Shown here one piece after another: positions 17,619 to 26,320 of a DNA stretch of 64,000 nucleotides (position 1 is its first letter; each line of letters begins with the position of its first letter). The DNA is from JAJDZL01 sp965221175. GTDB lineage: Bacteria; Pseudomonadota; Gammaproteobacteria; Arenicellales; JAJDZL01. Below the pieces are notes generated by a model. It ran no database searches, was not told the DNA's origin, and saw nothing but the letters and a program-made list of their open reading frames with translations. The DNA is taken from NCBI GenBank assembly GCA_965221175.1, contig OZ244867.1, positions 124,001 to 188,000 of the forward strand. The letters run 5' to 3'. The position numbers and the translations under genes are program-made.

Positions 17619-19874
17619 TTAAGTAACAGATTCCCTAGCCCCGGCAAATTTCAAAGACAGTTTATCTTTAACAACCGTAATCTTTAAATCGCCTCCGCTG
17701 GAAAGCGAACCAAATAACAATTCGTTGGCCAAAGGCCGCTTGATGTTCTCCTGAATGACTCTAGCCATCGGCCGAGCTCCCATTGAACTGTCAAATCCCG
17801 TTTTCCCAAGCCATTTCCGAGCTTTGTCGTCTACTTTGAGTTCAACATTCTTAATTTTCAGTTGTTCCTCAAGCTGCATGAGAAATTTGTCCACTACCAG
17901 CAGAACTGTTTTTTCATCCAGTGATTTGAACCGAATCATGGAATCTAGGCGATTCCGGAATTCCGGGCTGAACAAGCGTTTGATTACCTCTGTGTCATCC
18001 TGGGAATGATCCTGTTCGGTAAACCCAATGGACGATCGGGATATTTCTGTAGCACCGGCGTTCGTCGTCATGACAATTATTACATTGCGAAAATCGGTCT
18101 TTCGCCCATTGTTGTCCGTGAGGGTGCCGTAATCCATCACCTGCAACAGGATGTTGAACACATCTGGATGAGCTTTTTCAACTTCGTCCAGCAACAGTAC
18201 AGCGTGTGGTGATTTATTGATTGCTTCAGTCAACAGCCCGCCTTGATCGAATCCGACGTATCCGGGCGGGGCACCAATCAGTCTCGATACTGTATGCCGT
18301 TCCATGTATTCCGACATGTCGTAGCGAATCAGTTCGATTCCCAGGGTAAGTGCAAGTTGACGCGTAACTTCAGTCTTACCCACTCCTGTCGGCCCGCTGA
18401 ACAAAAAGGAAGAAATCGGGCGATCAGGATCCCCCAGTCCGGATCTTGCGAGTTTTATGGCGCTTGCCAATGCGCTAATCGCTTCATCTTGACCAAATAC
18501 AACAAGTTTCAAGTCGCGTTCAATCGTTTTCAGAGAGCGAATATCACTTGAGGAAACTGATCTCGGGGGTATACGCGCAATACTGGAGACGATTTTTTCG
18601 ATTTCTTTGACACCGACGGTAATTTTTCGTTTCGACGGAGGCTGTAATCTCGCACGTGCTCCCGCTTCGTCAATGACGTCAATGGCCTTGTCTGGAAGTT
18701 TTCGGTCCGTAATGTATCGCGCAGCGAGATCGGCAGCTGCACGAATTGCTGGATTTGTGAATCGCACTTCGTGGTGGCTTTCAAATCGGCTCTTCAGTCC
18801 TCGCAGAATCTTAACGGTTTCATCAACCGTTGGTTCGACGATGTCGATTTTCTGGAATCTTCGCGACAAGGCTCGATCTTTCTCAAAGATACTGCGATAT
18901 TCTTGATAGGTCGTAGATCCCATGCATCGAAGTTCGCCAGAAACCAGTAGTGGTTTAAGGATATTTGATGCATCCATGGTGCCACCGGAAGCAGCCCCGG
19001 CCCCGATCACAGTGTGAATTTCGTCGATGAACAGAATCGCGCCTGGATTTTTCTGCAGTTCATTGATTACTGACTTCAGCCTTTGCTCGAAATCACCCCT
19101 ATACTTCGTGCCGGCGAGCAGTGATCCCATGTCCAGTGTATAGATTGTGCATTCTGCAAGCACCTGCGGAATGTCCTCTTCAACAATTCGCTTTGCCAAG
19201 CCTTCTGCAATGGCAGTTTTCCCAACTCCGGCATCTCCAACCAGAAGTGGGTTGTTCTTCCGGCGACGGCACAGAATCTGTACAGTTCGCTCGATTTCGG
19301 GAATACGACCGATAAGCGGGTCAATTCTGCCCTTGCGAGCGCTTTCATTCAGATTCCGCGTGAATTGCAACAGGGGATTGCGTTCTCTTTCCTCTGTTTC
19401 GACGTTGAAATCTCCGAGTGAGTCATCATCGGATTCTAGATTTGGCTTGCTTATGCCGTGTGATACATACCGAACAATGTCATATCGATGAACATCCTGC
19501 GAGTGAAGAAAGAAGACTGCGTGGGATTCATTTTCGCCGTAGATTGCAATCAGCACATTCTCGCAACTGACTTCCTTGTCTCCGGAAGTTTGCACGTGCA
19601 GCATAGCCCGCTGAAATACACGGCGAATACCATGGGTAGTTCTAGGTTCGTAGTTTGCATCGTCGGGAGATTTAGGAATGCTGGAATTTATGAAATTCTC
19701 AAGATCGGAACGGAGTTCGTCAAGATCAGCGCCACAGGCTTTGAGAATCGTCTCGACGGTTTCAACCTCCAGAATTGATAGTAGAAGATGTTCAACTGTG
19801 ACGAACTCATGATGACGTTCCCCGGCAAGGTTCATCGCCAGAGAAAGCGAATTTTCCAAGTCTTCTGAGAACAT
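17619..19874 (-). CDS. clpA: ClpA, ATPase subunit of the ClpAP protease
   Basis: 751 residues from ATG 19874 (MFSEDLENSLSLAMN), one nt after the clpS stop; an earlier in-frame start at 19931 would run into clpS. Contains the N-terminal Clp repeat domain that docks ClpS, AAA module 1 (GDAGVGKTAIAEG, LFIDEIHTVIGAG) and module 2 (GPTGVGKTEVTRQ, LLLDEVEKAHPDV). The C-terminal part carries an IGF motif (SSIGFTEQD), the ClpP-binding loop. Length and motifs are normal for ClpA. Confidence 0.97.
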   Translation of the reverse strand: MFSEDLENSLSLAMNLAGERHHEFVTVEHLLLSILEVETVETILKACGADLDELRSDLENFINSSIPKSPDDANYEPRTTHGIRRVFQRAMLHVQTSGDKEVSCENVLIAIYGENESHAVFFLHSQDVHRYDIVRYVSHGISKPNLESDDDSLGDFNVETEERERNPLLQFTRNLNESARKGRIDPLIGRIPEIERTVQILCRRRKNNPLLVGDAGVGKTAIAEGLAKRIVEEDIPQVLAECTIYTLDMGSLLAGTKYRGDFEQRLKSVINELQKNPGAILFIDEIHTVIGAGAASGGTMDASNILKPLLVSGELRCMGSTTYQEYRSIFEKDRALSRRFQKIDIVEPTVDETVKILRGLKSRFESHHEVRFTNPAIRAAADLAARYITDRKLPDKAIDVIDEAGARARLQPPSKRKITVGVKEIEKIVSSIARIPPRSVSSSDIRSLKTIERDLKLVVFGQDEAISALASAIKLARSGLGDPDRPISSFLFSGPTGVGKTEVTRQLALTLGIELIRYDMSEYMERHTVSRLIGAPPGYVGFDQGGLLTEAINKSPHAVLLLDEVEKAHPDVFNILLQVMDYGTLTDNNGRKTDFRNVIIVMTTNAGATEISRSSIGFTEQDHSQDDTEVIKRLFSPEFRNRLDSMIRFKSLDEKTVLLVVDKFLMQLEEQLKIKNVELKVDDKARKWLGKTGFDSSMGARPMARVIQENIKRPLANELLFGSLSSGGDLKITVVKDKLSLKFAGARESVT

Positions 19875-19875
19875 A

Positions 19876-20190
19876 TTATTCAGGTTCCATCGTGCATTGG
19901 AGAGGGTGTTGGTACCGACGTGCGCAATCAAGCACTTCTCGGACTTTCATTTCGGCAATCTCTCGTGAAAACACGCCACAAATTCCACTGCCTTTTTGGT
20001 GGACGCTCAGCATAATGCTAACTGCCAATTCTTCTTGCATTCCGAAAAACTTCTGTAATACGTGAACAACAAACTCCATAGGTGTGTAGTCATCGTTCAA
20101 CAGTACGACTTTATACAGACGCGGCTTTTTGAGTTTCGGTTTGGCATCCTGTACCTGAGAGTCTATCCGTGCCGGAACAATCTCACTCAT
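19876..20190 (-). CDS. clpS: ClpS, N-degron adaptor of ClpAP
   Basis: 104 residues. Core motif YKVVLLNDDYTPMEFVVHVLQKFF, then LSVHQKGSGICGVFSREIAEMKV, which include the residues of the N-degron pocket. It presents N-end-rule substrates to ClpA. First gene of a leftward clpS-clpA operon with 1-nt spacing. Confidence 0.97.
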   Translation of the reverse strand: MSEIVPARIDSQVQDAKPKLKKPRLYKVVLLNDDYTPMEFVVHVLQKFFGMQEELAVSIMLSVHQKGSGICGVFSREIAEMKVREVLDCARRYQHPLQCTMEPE

Positions 20191-20521
20191 TCCCAGTTAT
20201 CCTCGTTCCTAATCAAGTAAATTTCCTATGGTGATTGCATAAGACTAATATAACCCCTTACATGTCCTTTGCAAGTTCTGCTGTAACAGTAGAATGTAGC
20301 AAATTTATGTTCTATGCATAATTATATATTAGGCTCGCAACCCATAATTTCGCATAGTGATCAAAAATTTGCTTGATAAATTAGACTGACTATCCAAGGT
20401 AGTATGACCAAAGAAAATTGATTTTGTGTGAGAATGGAATTATTCACCAAAACTGTTGCTCAATTCATTATTCTGGTTATTCCAGATGTTAATACGAATG
20501 CATAAAATCAGGATTCCAACC
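20191..20521. other. divergent intergenic region, clpS / secreted nuclease
   Basis: 330 bases, AT-rich, between two divergently transcribed genes. It must contain both promoters, but I see no strong -35/-10 pair, no inverted repeat of note and no small RNA structure. A TTG-initiated extension of the rightward gene into this region is open but lacks a ribosome site. Confidence 0.4.
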
Positions 20522-21277
20522 ATGCCAATTCCACGAATCATGACTGCTTTCTTTTTCGCGATTCTTTCACTGTGCATTAAGGATGTTGTTGCGGATACAT
20601 GGCGCGGCCTTACTGTGGAGCCAGAGTTCCGCTGTTCACCATATAGCTCTAAAGATTATTCATACCCGCAATCTGTAGAACCCAGAATAGTTAAATCAAT
20701 CGGAAAAATGTATAGCCCTTATACAGGGCGTTGTTTTACCAGTCTCCGCCAAACCGACATAGAACACATTGTTGCTCGTTCAGAAGCCCATGACAGCGGA
20801 ATGTGCTCTGCAAACTTTGGAACTCGGCGGAGTTTTGCTTCGGATTTGCTGAATCTGACATTAGCAAGCCCGCAGGTAAATCGAAATTTAAAAAGGCACT
20901 ATGATGCTGCGGACTGGCTTCCTGAGTTGAATCAGTGCTGGTTTGCTGAAAGAGTCGTAGCTGTAAAAAGAAAGTATGGCTTGACAGTTGATCAAAGAGA
21001 AGCAGATGCACTTGAGGACATTCTTTCCAAATGCAAGACGACAGACATGATTGTCGGCCCTTGTATTACCACAGAGTCTTTTACAGTATCACCACCTTCC
21101 AGCACAGCGTCGAAACCTGTTAAGTCGAGCGATGCACTGGCTCGTTGGGATGACAATGGTAACGGCAGAATTACCTGTAAAGAAGCGAAACGGCACGGTA
21201 TCGCTCCAGTCCACAAAGATCATCCGGCTTACATCTTCATGAACGATCGTGACAACGATGGGGTGGTTTGCGAGTAG
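20522..21277 (+). CDS. secreted HNH/DUF1524-type nuclease with C-terminal Excalibur domain
   Basis: 251 residues from ATG 20522, chosen for AGGA 8 nt upstream; in-frame ATGs at 20486 and 20498 are alternatives. A signal peptide (MTAFFFAILSLCIKDVVA) is followed by a nuclease-like region: TGRCFTSL, DIEHIVARSEAHDSG, SDLLNLTLASPQVNRNLK, matching the His-Asn pattern of DUF1524/GmrSD-C HNH proteins. The C-terminus (DDNGNGRITCKEAKRHG ... DRDNDGVVCE) is an Excalibur calcium-binding module. It is probably an exported nuclease, perhaps for DNA scavenging. Nuclease family is likely, not proven. Confidence 0.7.
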   Translation: MPIPRIMTAFFFAILSLCIKDVVADTWRGLTVEPEFRCSPYSSKDYSYPQSVEPRIVKSIGKMYSPYTGRCFTSLRQTDIEHIVARSEAHDSGMCSANFGTRRSFASDLLNLTLASPQVNRNLKRHYDAADWLPELNQCWFAERVVAVKRKYGLTVDQREADALEDILSKCKTTDMIVGPCITTESFTVSPPSSTASKPVKSSDALARWDDNGNGRITCKEAKRHGIAPVHKDHPAYIFMNDRDNDGVVCE

Positions 21278-21471
21278 CGTTGGACTAGCTGATTTTGACA
21301 CCTTTTGTTGGTTAACCAATAGCATTCCCCGAGAAATTTGAAGAAACTCTGGATGCTGATCAAAAGATAGTGCGTCATTCTTCCAATTTCCGTAGATTCC
21401 GCATAATTTCTACTGCCTGTATGGTGTAACGGCTTCGGGTTGATTTCATTTACTAATTCCGTTCATTATTA

Positions 21472-21540
21472 TAATAACTATAACATACAATATATTAGTT
21501 ATTATTGAATAATTATTAGAGTAATAACTAATTAATTAGA
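21472..21540. repeat. repeated TAATAACTA boxes upstream of hipBA
   Basis: TAATAACTA occurs at 21472-21480 and 21532-21540, and its exact complement TAGTTATTA at 21496-21504. Related TTAATAACC-like sequence recurs nearer the gene (21601-21610). HipB proteins bind spaced palindromic operators and repress hipBA, so these are candidate operators. The AT-rich composition raises the chance of coincidental matches. Confidence 0.4.
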
Positions 21541-21556
21541 CATATTATTGAAATTT

Positions 21557-21584
21557 TTTACAAATTTCATAAATAGCGTATAAT
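21557..21584 (+). promoter_or_regulatory. probable hipBA promoter
   Basis: TTTACA (21557-21562), 16-nt spacer, perfect TATAAT (21579-21584), about 55 nt upstream of the hipB ATG. It lies just downstream of the TAATAACTA boxes, consistent with autorepression. No Shine-Dalgarno is visible before hipB. Confidence 0.5.
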
Positions 21585-21637
21585 AGTCATCATATTAATT
21601 ATTAATAACCATAAATTAATTTAACAACTAATATATT

Positions 21638-21985
21638 ATGTATAAAATAGATTTTTCCATTTCGACCAGCGAACAGGTCGAAAATGTACTAAAGCAACGG
21701 GTTGAAACTATCCGTCTTCAGCAAAATATAACTCAGAGACAGTTGGCAAGAGATGCAGGCGTCTCCCTCGGCACAGTTGCGCGCCTAAATAGCGAAAAGA
21801 CCATCACCTTAAATTCCTTCGTCCGAATTTTAATTGCTCTTCGTTTGCAAAATCATCTGGATGGGTTCCTACCAGCTCAGTCTGTCAGTCCTCTCGAACT
21901 TCTTGAAATGCGAGGCAGGGTGCGTCAGCGCGCGTCATCCCGAAAATCCGAAACCAACGAATGGACATGGGACGATGAGGCCTAA
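21638..21985 (+). CDS. hipB: HipB-like XRE antitoxin
   Basis: 115 residues. Helix-turn-helix at about 24-65 (VETIRLQQNITQRQLARDAGVSLGTVARLN...ITLNSFVRILIAL) in the XRE fold, then a linker with ELLEMRGRVRQRASSRK and an acidic, Trp-containing tail (EWTWDDEA). It immediately precedes hipA (5-nt gap), the standard order of the HipBA persistence module. The tail is a plausible contact for HipA. Confidence 0.85.
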   Translation: MYKIDFSISTSEQVENVLKQRVETIRLQQNITQRQLARDAGVSLGTVARLNSEKTITLNSFVRILIALRLQNHLDGFLPAQSVSPLELLEMRGRVRQRASSRKSETNEWTWDDEA

Positions 21986-21990
21986 GGTGC

Positions 21991-23301
21991 ATGACAACCG
22001 CCAGTGTAGAATTATGGGGCAATCTAATCGGCGCAGTCACCTGGCTCGCTGAACAAGAATTCGGAGTTTTCCAATACACCGACGCGTTTGCGGCTAGCGG
22101 TATTCAAGTGGCACCCTTGATGATGCCGCTGCGAACTGCACCATACCAATTTCCGGAATTACCCAGAGCAACCTTCCTGGGACTGCCAGGGATGCTGACG
22201 GACAGTTTGCCGGACAAATTCGGCAATGCGCTAATTAACATTTGGCTTGCTCAGCAAAACCGAACGCCGGATTCTTTCAATCCAGTGGAACGACTCTGCT
22301 ATACCGGAACACGCGGTATGGGTGGGTTGACTTTCAGTCCTTCAATCGGCCAGTCAACAACATCCTCTAGCAAGATCGAAGTTGAACGGCTGGTTGATTT
22401 GGCTAATCGAGCTCTCAATGAACGCATTGACCTGAGCGGCAGTCTTTCTGGACAAGATGATGTTCATGCGATTGAAGAAATTCTGCGTGTCGGTACTTCC
22501 GCAGGCGGTGCACGAGCCAAAGCCATCCTCGCATGGAACCAAAGTACCGGTAAGTTTCGCTCGGGCCAAGTGAATGCCGGGGAGGGATACACATACTGGT
22601 TGATGAAGTTCGATGGAGTTGAGCAAACCAAGCAAAGCGAAATCTCCGAAACACTCGGTTTCGGACGCATCGAATATGCTTATTCTCTAATGGCCAAAGC
22701 AGCAGGCATCGTGATGATGCCGTGCCGCCTTCATGAGGAAGGCGGTCGGGCGCACTTCATGACAAAGCGATATGATCGTGCGGACGAAGGTGAAAGGCTA
22801 CACTATCAATCGCTGGGTGCCATGATGCATTTTGATTTCAACAGCGCCGGCACTTACTCTTATGAGCAAGCACTTCTGACAATAAAACGACTTCAATTGC
22901 CGATGATAGACCTCGAACAGCAAATGAGAAGATCGATCTTCAATGTCATCGCCCGTAATCAAGACGATCACGTGAAGAACATTGGTTTTCTGATGAATCG
23001 TCGCGGCCAATGGCGGTTATCGCCTGCCTTTGATGTAGTCTACAGTTATAACCCGTCCGGCAGCTGGACTAGCCGACATCAATTGAGCATGAACGGAAAG
23101 CGTGACAACTTTGAGCGCGAGGATTTAATCGCTTTCACCAGGACTGGTGGGATGAAACGCACCAAATCCAATGAATTAATCGATGAAATCGGAACTGCAG
23201 TTGCGAAGTGGCAGGCATACGCGGATGAATCGCGAGTCAAACCGACTCACGTCAAAGCTGTGCAATCAGCACTGCGCCTGAAAGAATTCGGGTTTGGTTA
23301 G
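21991..23301 (+). CDS. hipA: HipA-family serine/threonine kinase toxin
   Basis: 436 residues. HipA signatures: N-terminal LWGNLIGAVTWL, FLGLPGMLTDSLPDKFGNALI, the Gly-rich GTSAGGARAKAI, YWLMKFDGV with the ATP-binding Lys, catalytic NQDDHVKNIGFL and metal-binding LSPAFDVVYS. HipA toxins phosphorylate aminoacyl-tRNA synthetases and induce dormancy. All kinase motifs look intact. ATG preceded by AAGG and coupled to hipB. Confidence 0.9.
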   Translation: MTTASVELWGNLIGAVTWLAEQEFGVFQYTDAFAASGIQVAPLMMPLRTAPYQFPELPRATFLGLPGMLTDSLPDKFGNALINIWLAQQNRTPDSFNPVERLCYTGTRGMGGLTFSPSIGQSTTSSSKIEVERLVDLANRALNERIDLSGSLSGQDDVHAIEEILRVGTSAGGARAKAILAWNQSTGKFRSGQVNAGEGYTYWLMKFDGVEQTKQSEISETLGFGRIEYAYSLMAKAAGIVMMPCRLHEEGGRAHFMTKRYDRADEGERLHYQSLGAMMHFDFNSAGTYSYEQALLTIKRLQLPMIDLEQQMRRSIFNVIARNQDDHVKNIGFLMNRRGQWRLSPAFDVVYSYNPSGSWTSRHQLSMNGKRDNFEREDLIAFTRTGGMKRTKSNELIDEIGTAVAKWQAYADESRVKPTHVKAVQSALRLKEFGFG

Positions 23302-23454
23302 ACACATAAACTACATATTCCACACAAACTAAACAACTACTCTTCAGATGATTGAGACACACTTTCAGTAAGTATGATTATCGTGTCAAATTTGTTCGAT
23401 AAAATCTCTAGATTTTATTATTGTGAGGAGGATACTGGAAGGGAATAATTCTGC

Positions 23455-23484
23455 TTGACAAAGGGGTGTAATATACGATATAAA
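23455..23484 (+). promoter_or_regulatory. probable promoter of the abiEi gene
   Basis: Perfect -35 TTGACA (23455-23460) and TATAAA (23479-23484) with an 18-nt spacer (ATATAA one base earlier gives 17). The -10 lies inside the left arm of the large palindrome at 23471-23511, so a protein bound there would block RNA polymerase. Confidence 0.6.
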
Positions 23485-23511
23485 CGTCCTTAGGACGTTT
23501 ATATCGTATAT
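23471..23511. promoter_or_regulatory. 41-bp perfect palindrome, candidate AbiEi operator
   Basis: Two perfectly matched 20-bp arms (23471-23490 and 23492-23511) around a single T; inner core ACGTCCT-t-AGGACGT, outer arms AT-rich. It overlaps the -10 element and ends 78 nt before the abiEi start. AbiEi antitoxins repress their own operons by binding inverted repeats in the promoter, which this fits. It could also fold as a hairpin if transcribed. Confidence 0.6.
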
Positions 23512-23589
23512 ACCATCTTAACTAGCCCAAAATTCATATTTAATTGATACTGTTATTTTTATCTTTAATCCCAAGTTCAAGAAAATAAC

Positions 23590-24480
23590 ATGGCTAGAAC
23601 GTATCCCAAAAAACTGACCCAAGCAGAAAACTATCTTGTAGATTTGCTAAAAGCAAAGGAACAGTCAATAGTCACCCACTATGAATTCTTTCGATTAATT
23701 CAGATCATGTATCGTGAGCGCAAAGAACTCTACTTGAAACATGACACTCCAACCGAAAAGGACCATCGCAGATTTCTACGAAACCTACACAGGGCTGGTG
23801 TGATTAAGTATGACGAAGATTATGGATCACGACTTATTCGCATTCTCGTTGTATCTGAGCAATCAACCGAAGAGGTTGTCTGTTTTGCCGATCCGCTTTG
23901 CTATATATCTCACCTTTCCGCCATGCATCGATGGGGCCTGACTGATCGTTCTTCTTATGCACTCATCTGTACGCGGCCGGACAGGAAATCCTCAACTGTG
24001 CAGTTAACGAATATGATGTCAAACCATCTAGAATCTTTGCCACCCAAACGCGTCCGTTTGAAATGTATTGGCCACCCTCAAACGGTTCGCAACCGCTCGC
24101 TCCGTATATTTGAGAGCAAGGCAGCCGGTGACTCCATCAAACTGCGCGGCACCGGTATACGTCTTGCGACAATAGGTCAGACTTTTCTTGATATGCTACA
24201 ACAACCCGAGTTGTGTGGCGGAATAGCCCATGCTCTGGATATCTACCACGAACATGCACCGACGTGGTTAGACGAAATTATTGCCTCTGTTGATTCTTCC
24301 AACAGCAAGCTCGTTAAAAGTCGCGCTGGCTATATTCTCGAAGAGCGTCTGGGCTTTCATCACAAAAAAATTGAAACCTGGAAAGATTTAGGGCAAAGAG
24401 GTGGCAGCCGCAAACTTGATCCAACCAAAGCCTTTGCCCCTGTCTACTCCGAAACTTGGATGATTTCTCTGAATGTCTGA
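23590..24480 (+). CDS. abiEi: AbiEi-type antitoxin (type IV TA)
   Basis: 296 residues. The N-terminal ~75 residues form a winged-helix-like basic domain (HRRFLRNLHRAGVIKYDEDYG); the middle (YISHLSAMHRWGLTDRS) and C-terminal part (RLATIGQTFLDMLQQPELCGGIAHALDIYHEHAP, then KLVKSRAGYILEERLGF) follow the AbiEi_C pattern. AbiEi represses its promoter and counteracts the AbiEii nucleotidyltransferase toxin. Here the expected toxin gene downstream is reduced to a short stub, so this is an orphan antitoxin. Low similarity within the family keeps confidence below certain. Confidence 0.75.
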   Translation: MARTYPKKLTQAENYLVDLLKAKEQSIVTHYEFFRLIQIMYRERKELYLKHDTPTEKDHRRFLRNLHRAGVIKYDEDYGSRLIRILVVSEQSTEEVVCFADPLCYISHLSAMHRWGLTDRSSYALICTRPDRKSSTVQLTNMMSNHLESLPPKRVRLKCIGHPQTVRNRSLRIFESKAAGDSIKLRGTGIRLATIGQTFLDMLQQPELCGGIAHALDIYHEHAPTWLDEIIASVDSSNSKLVKSRAGYILEERLGFHHKKIETWKDLGQRGGSRKLDPTKAFAPVYSETWMISLNV

Positions 24481-24526
24481 ACCGGTAGTCAAGGTCAATA
24501 TTCCAGAATGGGTTGAAGTTGCTTAA
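24473..24526 (+). pseudogene. 17-codon stub overlapping abiEi, likely remnant of the toxin gene
   Basis: ATG 24473 overlaps the end of abiEi by 8 nt, the usual spacing for an abiEii partner. It encodes MSEPVVKVNIPEWVEVA and stops at TAA 24524-24526. The IPEWVEVA-like start resembles the N-termini I recall for nucleotidyltransferase toxins paired with this antitoxin type, but that is memory-based. Nothing toxin-like follows before ilvE, so the body of the gene appears deleted. Confidence 0.35.
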
Positions 24527-24585
24527 TCGTTTCAAGCCAGACAAACTTATATACATTGATTACCACCGATGTTTTAGTGGAAATT

Positions 24586-25647
24586 TCAGACTGAAATTAC
24601 CTCAGTCCATCCGTAAATGTCTTCAATTTCACCTCTCTGAATACCGACTATTGAGTTGTAGAGACTCTGACTCAGCTTGCCGGCGACTCCGTTGTTGATT
24701 TCATAAATTTTATCTCGGTAACCGATGCTGCCGATTGCAGTGATTACTGCTGCCGTACCGCAACCAAACGCTTCGTGTAGGGTATTCCGTTCAACACCGT
24801 CAGTGACTTCCTTAATATCTATGAGTCTTTCTTCGCAGGCTATCCCCATATCCCTGACTAACTGTAAAACACTGTCACGGGTGACGCCTGGAAGGATGGT
24901 TCCGCGAAGTTCCGGAGTAACCAGTTTCCCATCTAGATAGAAGCAGATGTTCATTTGTCCTACTTCTTCAACATAGCGGTGATCGACGCCGTCAAGCCAC
25001 AGTATTTGTGCGAATCCATGCTCTCGTCCTTCATTCGTAGCTAGAAATGTTGCTGCATAGTTTCCGCCTGCTTTGGCAAATCCAGTGCCTCCCTGAATTG
25101 CACGTGTATATTTTTCTTCTGCCTTCAGCGAAACGGCGGGAAATTCTCCCCCGAAGTAACCACCGACAGGGGAGGTGATAATCAGAAAGCGATATTTGTT
25201 TGCCGGCCTTACATCCAACTGTCCTTCATCTGCAAACAGAACTGGGCGAACATACAGCGCCTGTTTTTCGCCTGGCGGGACCCATTGATGGTCGACTCTC
25301 AATAATTCCTTGATTGCATTCAGAAAAGTATCCTTCTCAATTAGCGGCATACACATTCTTTCGCAGGATGCTGTTAATCTCCGATGATTCATTTCCGGTC
25401 GAAATATGCGGATCTGATTGTCCACACCCCGATAGGCTTTCATGCCCTCAAAAATCGACTGCCCGTAATGGAGAGAAGCAGAAACCGGATGTACCTCAAT
25501 ATTACCGAACGGTACTATTCTATGGTTTTGCCATTTGCCATTGACGTATTCCATGGCAAACATATGATCGCTGAACAGCGATCCGAATTGAAGATTCTCA
25601 AAATCAACGTCCGCGATTCGGTTTTGCTTTGATTTATGAATTTTCAT
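24586..25647 (-). CDS. ilvE: branched-chain-amino-acid aminotransferase
   Basis: 353 residues, fold-type IV PLP enzyme of the longer BCAT class. Signatures: VHPVSASLHYGQSIFEGMKAY near the start, RPVLFADEG, SPVGGYFGGEF, and the PLP-lysine region GTGFAKAGGNYAATF. C-terminal FGCGTAAVITAIGSI is also typical. It catalyses the last step of Leu/Ile/Val synthesis and the first of their breakdown, so it may work with the leucine-degradation operon at the far end of the window. Confidence 0.95.
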   Translation of the reverse strand: MKIHKSKQNRIADVDFENLQFGSLFSDHMFAMEYVNGKWQNHRIVPFGNIEVHPVSASLHYGQSIFEGMKAYRGVDNQIRIFRPEMNHRRLTASCERMCMPLIEKDTFLNAIKELLRVDHQWVPPGEKQALYVRPVLFADEGQLDVRPANKYRFLIITSPVGGYFGGEFPAVSLKAEEKYTRAIQGGTGFAKAGGNYAATFLATNEGREHGFAQILWLDGVDHRYVEEVGQMNICFYLDGKLVTPELRGTILPGVTRDSVLQLVRDMGIACEERLIDIKEVTDGVERNTLHEAFGCGTAAVITAIGSIGYRDKIYEINNGVAGKLSQSLYNSIVGIQRGEIEDIYGWTEVISV

Positions 25648-26320
25648 ACAGCACTCTTCTACTCTTGATTCATCATTGTTATGAAATACTCACACTTAAT
25701 TTTCGGTATTGAAAGCGCGTCAGCTCAACGTTGCACGATTGTGGTGGTGGGCAGATTGAAATTCTATTGAACCGATGTGCTCGCTGAAATTTTTCATACA
25801 GCTCTCATACGGCGTCAATTTTAGCATCTTGGGCGAGATTGAGAAGGTGGACGATTTGTAGCCAGACACAGACATAGTCGACTGCTCTTTGTTCAGTAAA
25901 TGTACTCATCGAACATTTCTTGTAATTTTACGTAGATTATTTACCGAACTTAATTACTAAAAACCAGTTGGCGAACAAGAAATTTCTCTACTTTTCGAAG
26001 AGTAAGATAAAACCCCGTTTTGTTTACTAGATTGCTAATCATTAGTGAATCAGAATTCGATATTCTGTTTCACGGGATGTCTATTCACAGTCTTTGATGG
26101 TTAATCCCTTGGGAAGTTTCGTGGAATATTGGCACAGGCATTCTGGTCGAACTAAGACGATTTCAAGTTCAGTGCCCTACTCAAGCCCCCTCGACAGCAA
26201 GCAAGTTCTTGAATTGCTTCGCACGGGACTAGGCGTGAGTGCGATCTCGCAGCAAATGTAGTTCGCAAGATTCACCGTCTATAATATCCTGAATACATTG
26301 AGCGGTATGCGTCTGCAAAC
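25648..26320. other. 670-base gap without a supported gene
   Basis: Lies between the 5' ends of ilvE (leftward) and the Sel1-repeat gene (rightward). A 54-codon plus-strand frame at 26097-26261 has a short resolvase-like HTH resemblance near its end (LELLRTGLGVSAISQQM) but no ribosome site, and is too weak to call. No repeats or RNA genes seen. Confidence 0.4.

Noticed and set aside
23471..23511. Palindrome as a transposon end or rho-independent terminator
   Set aside because: No T-run follows and no transposase or target duplication is nearby; it overlaps a good promoter instead.
26097..26261. 54-codon frame with weak resolvase-like HTH resemblance
   Set aside because: Resemblance covers under 20 residues, and there is no start context.
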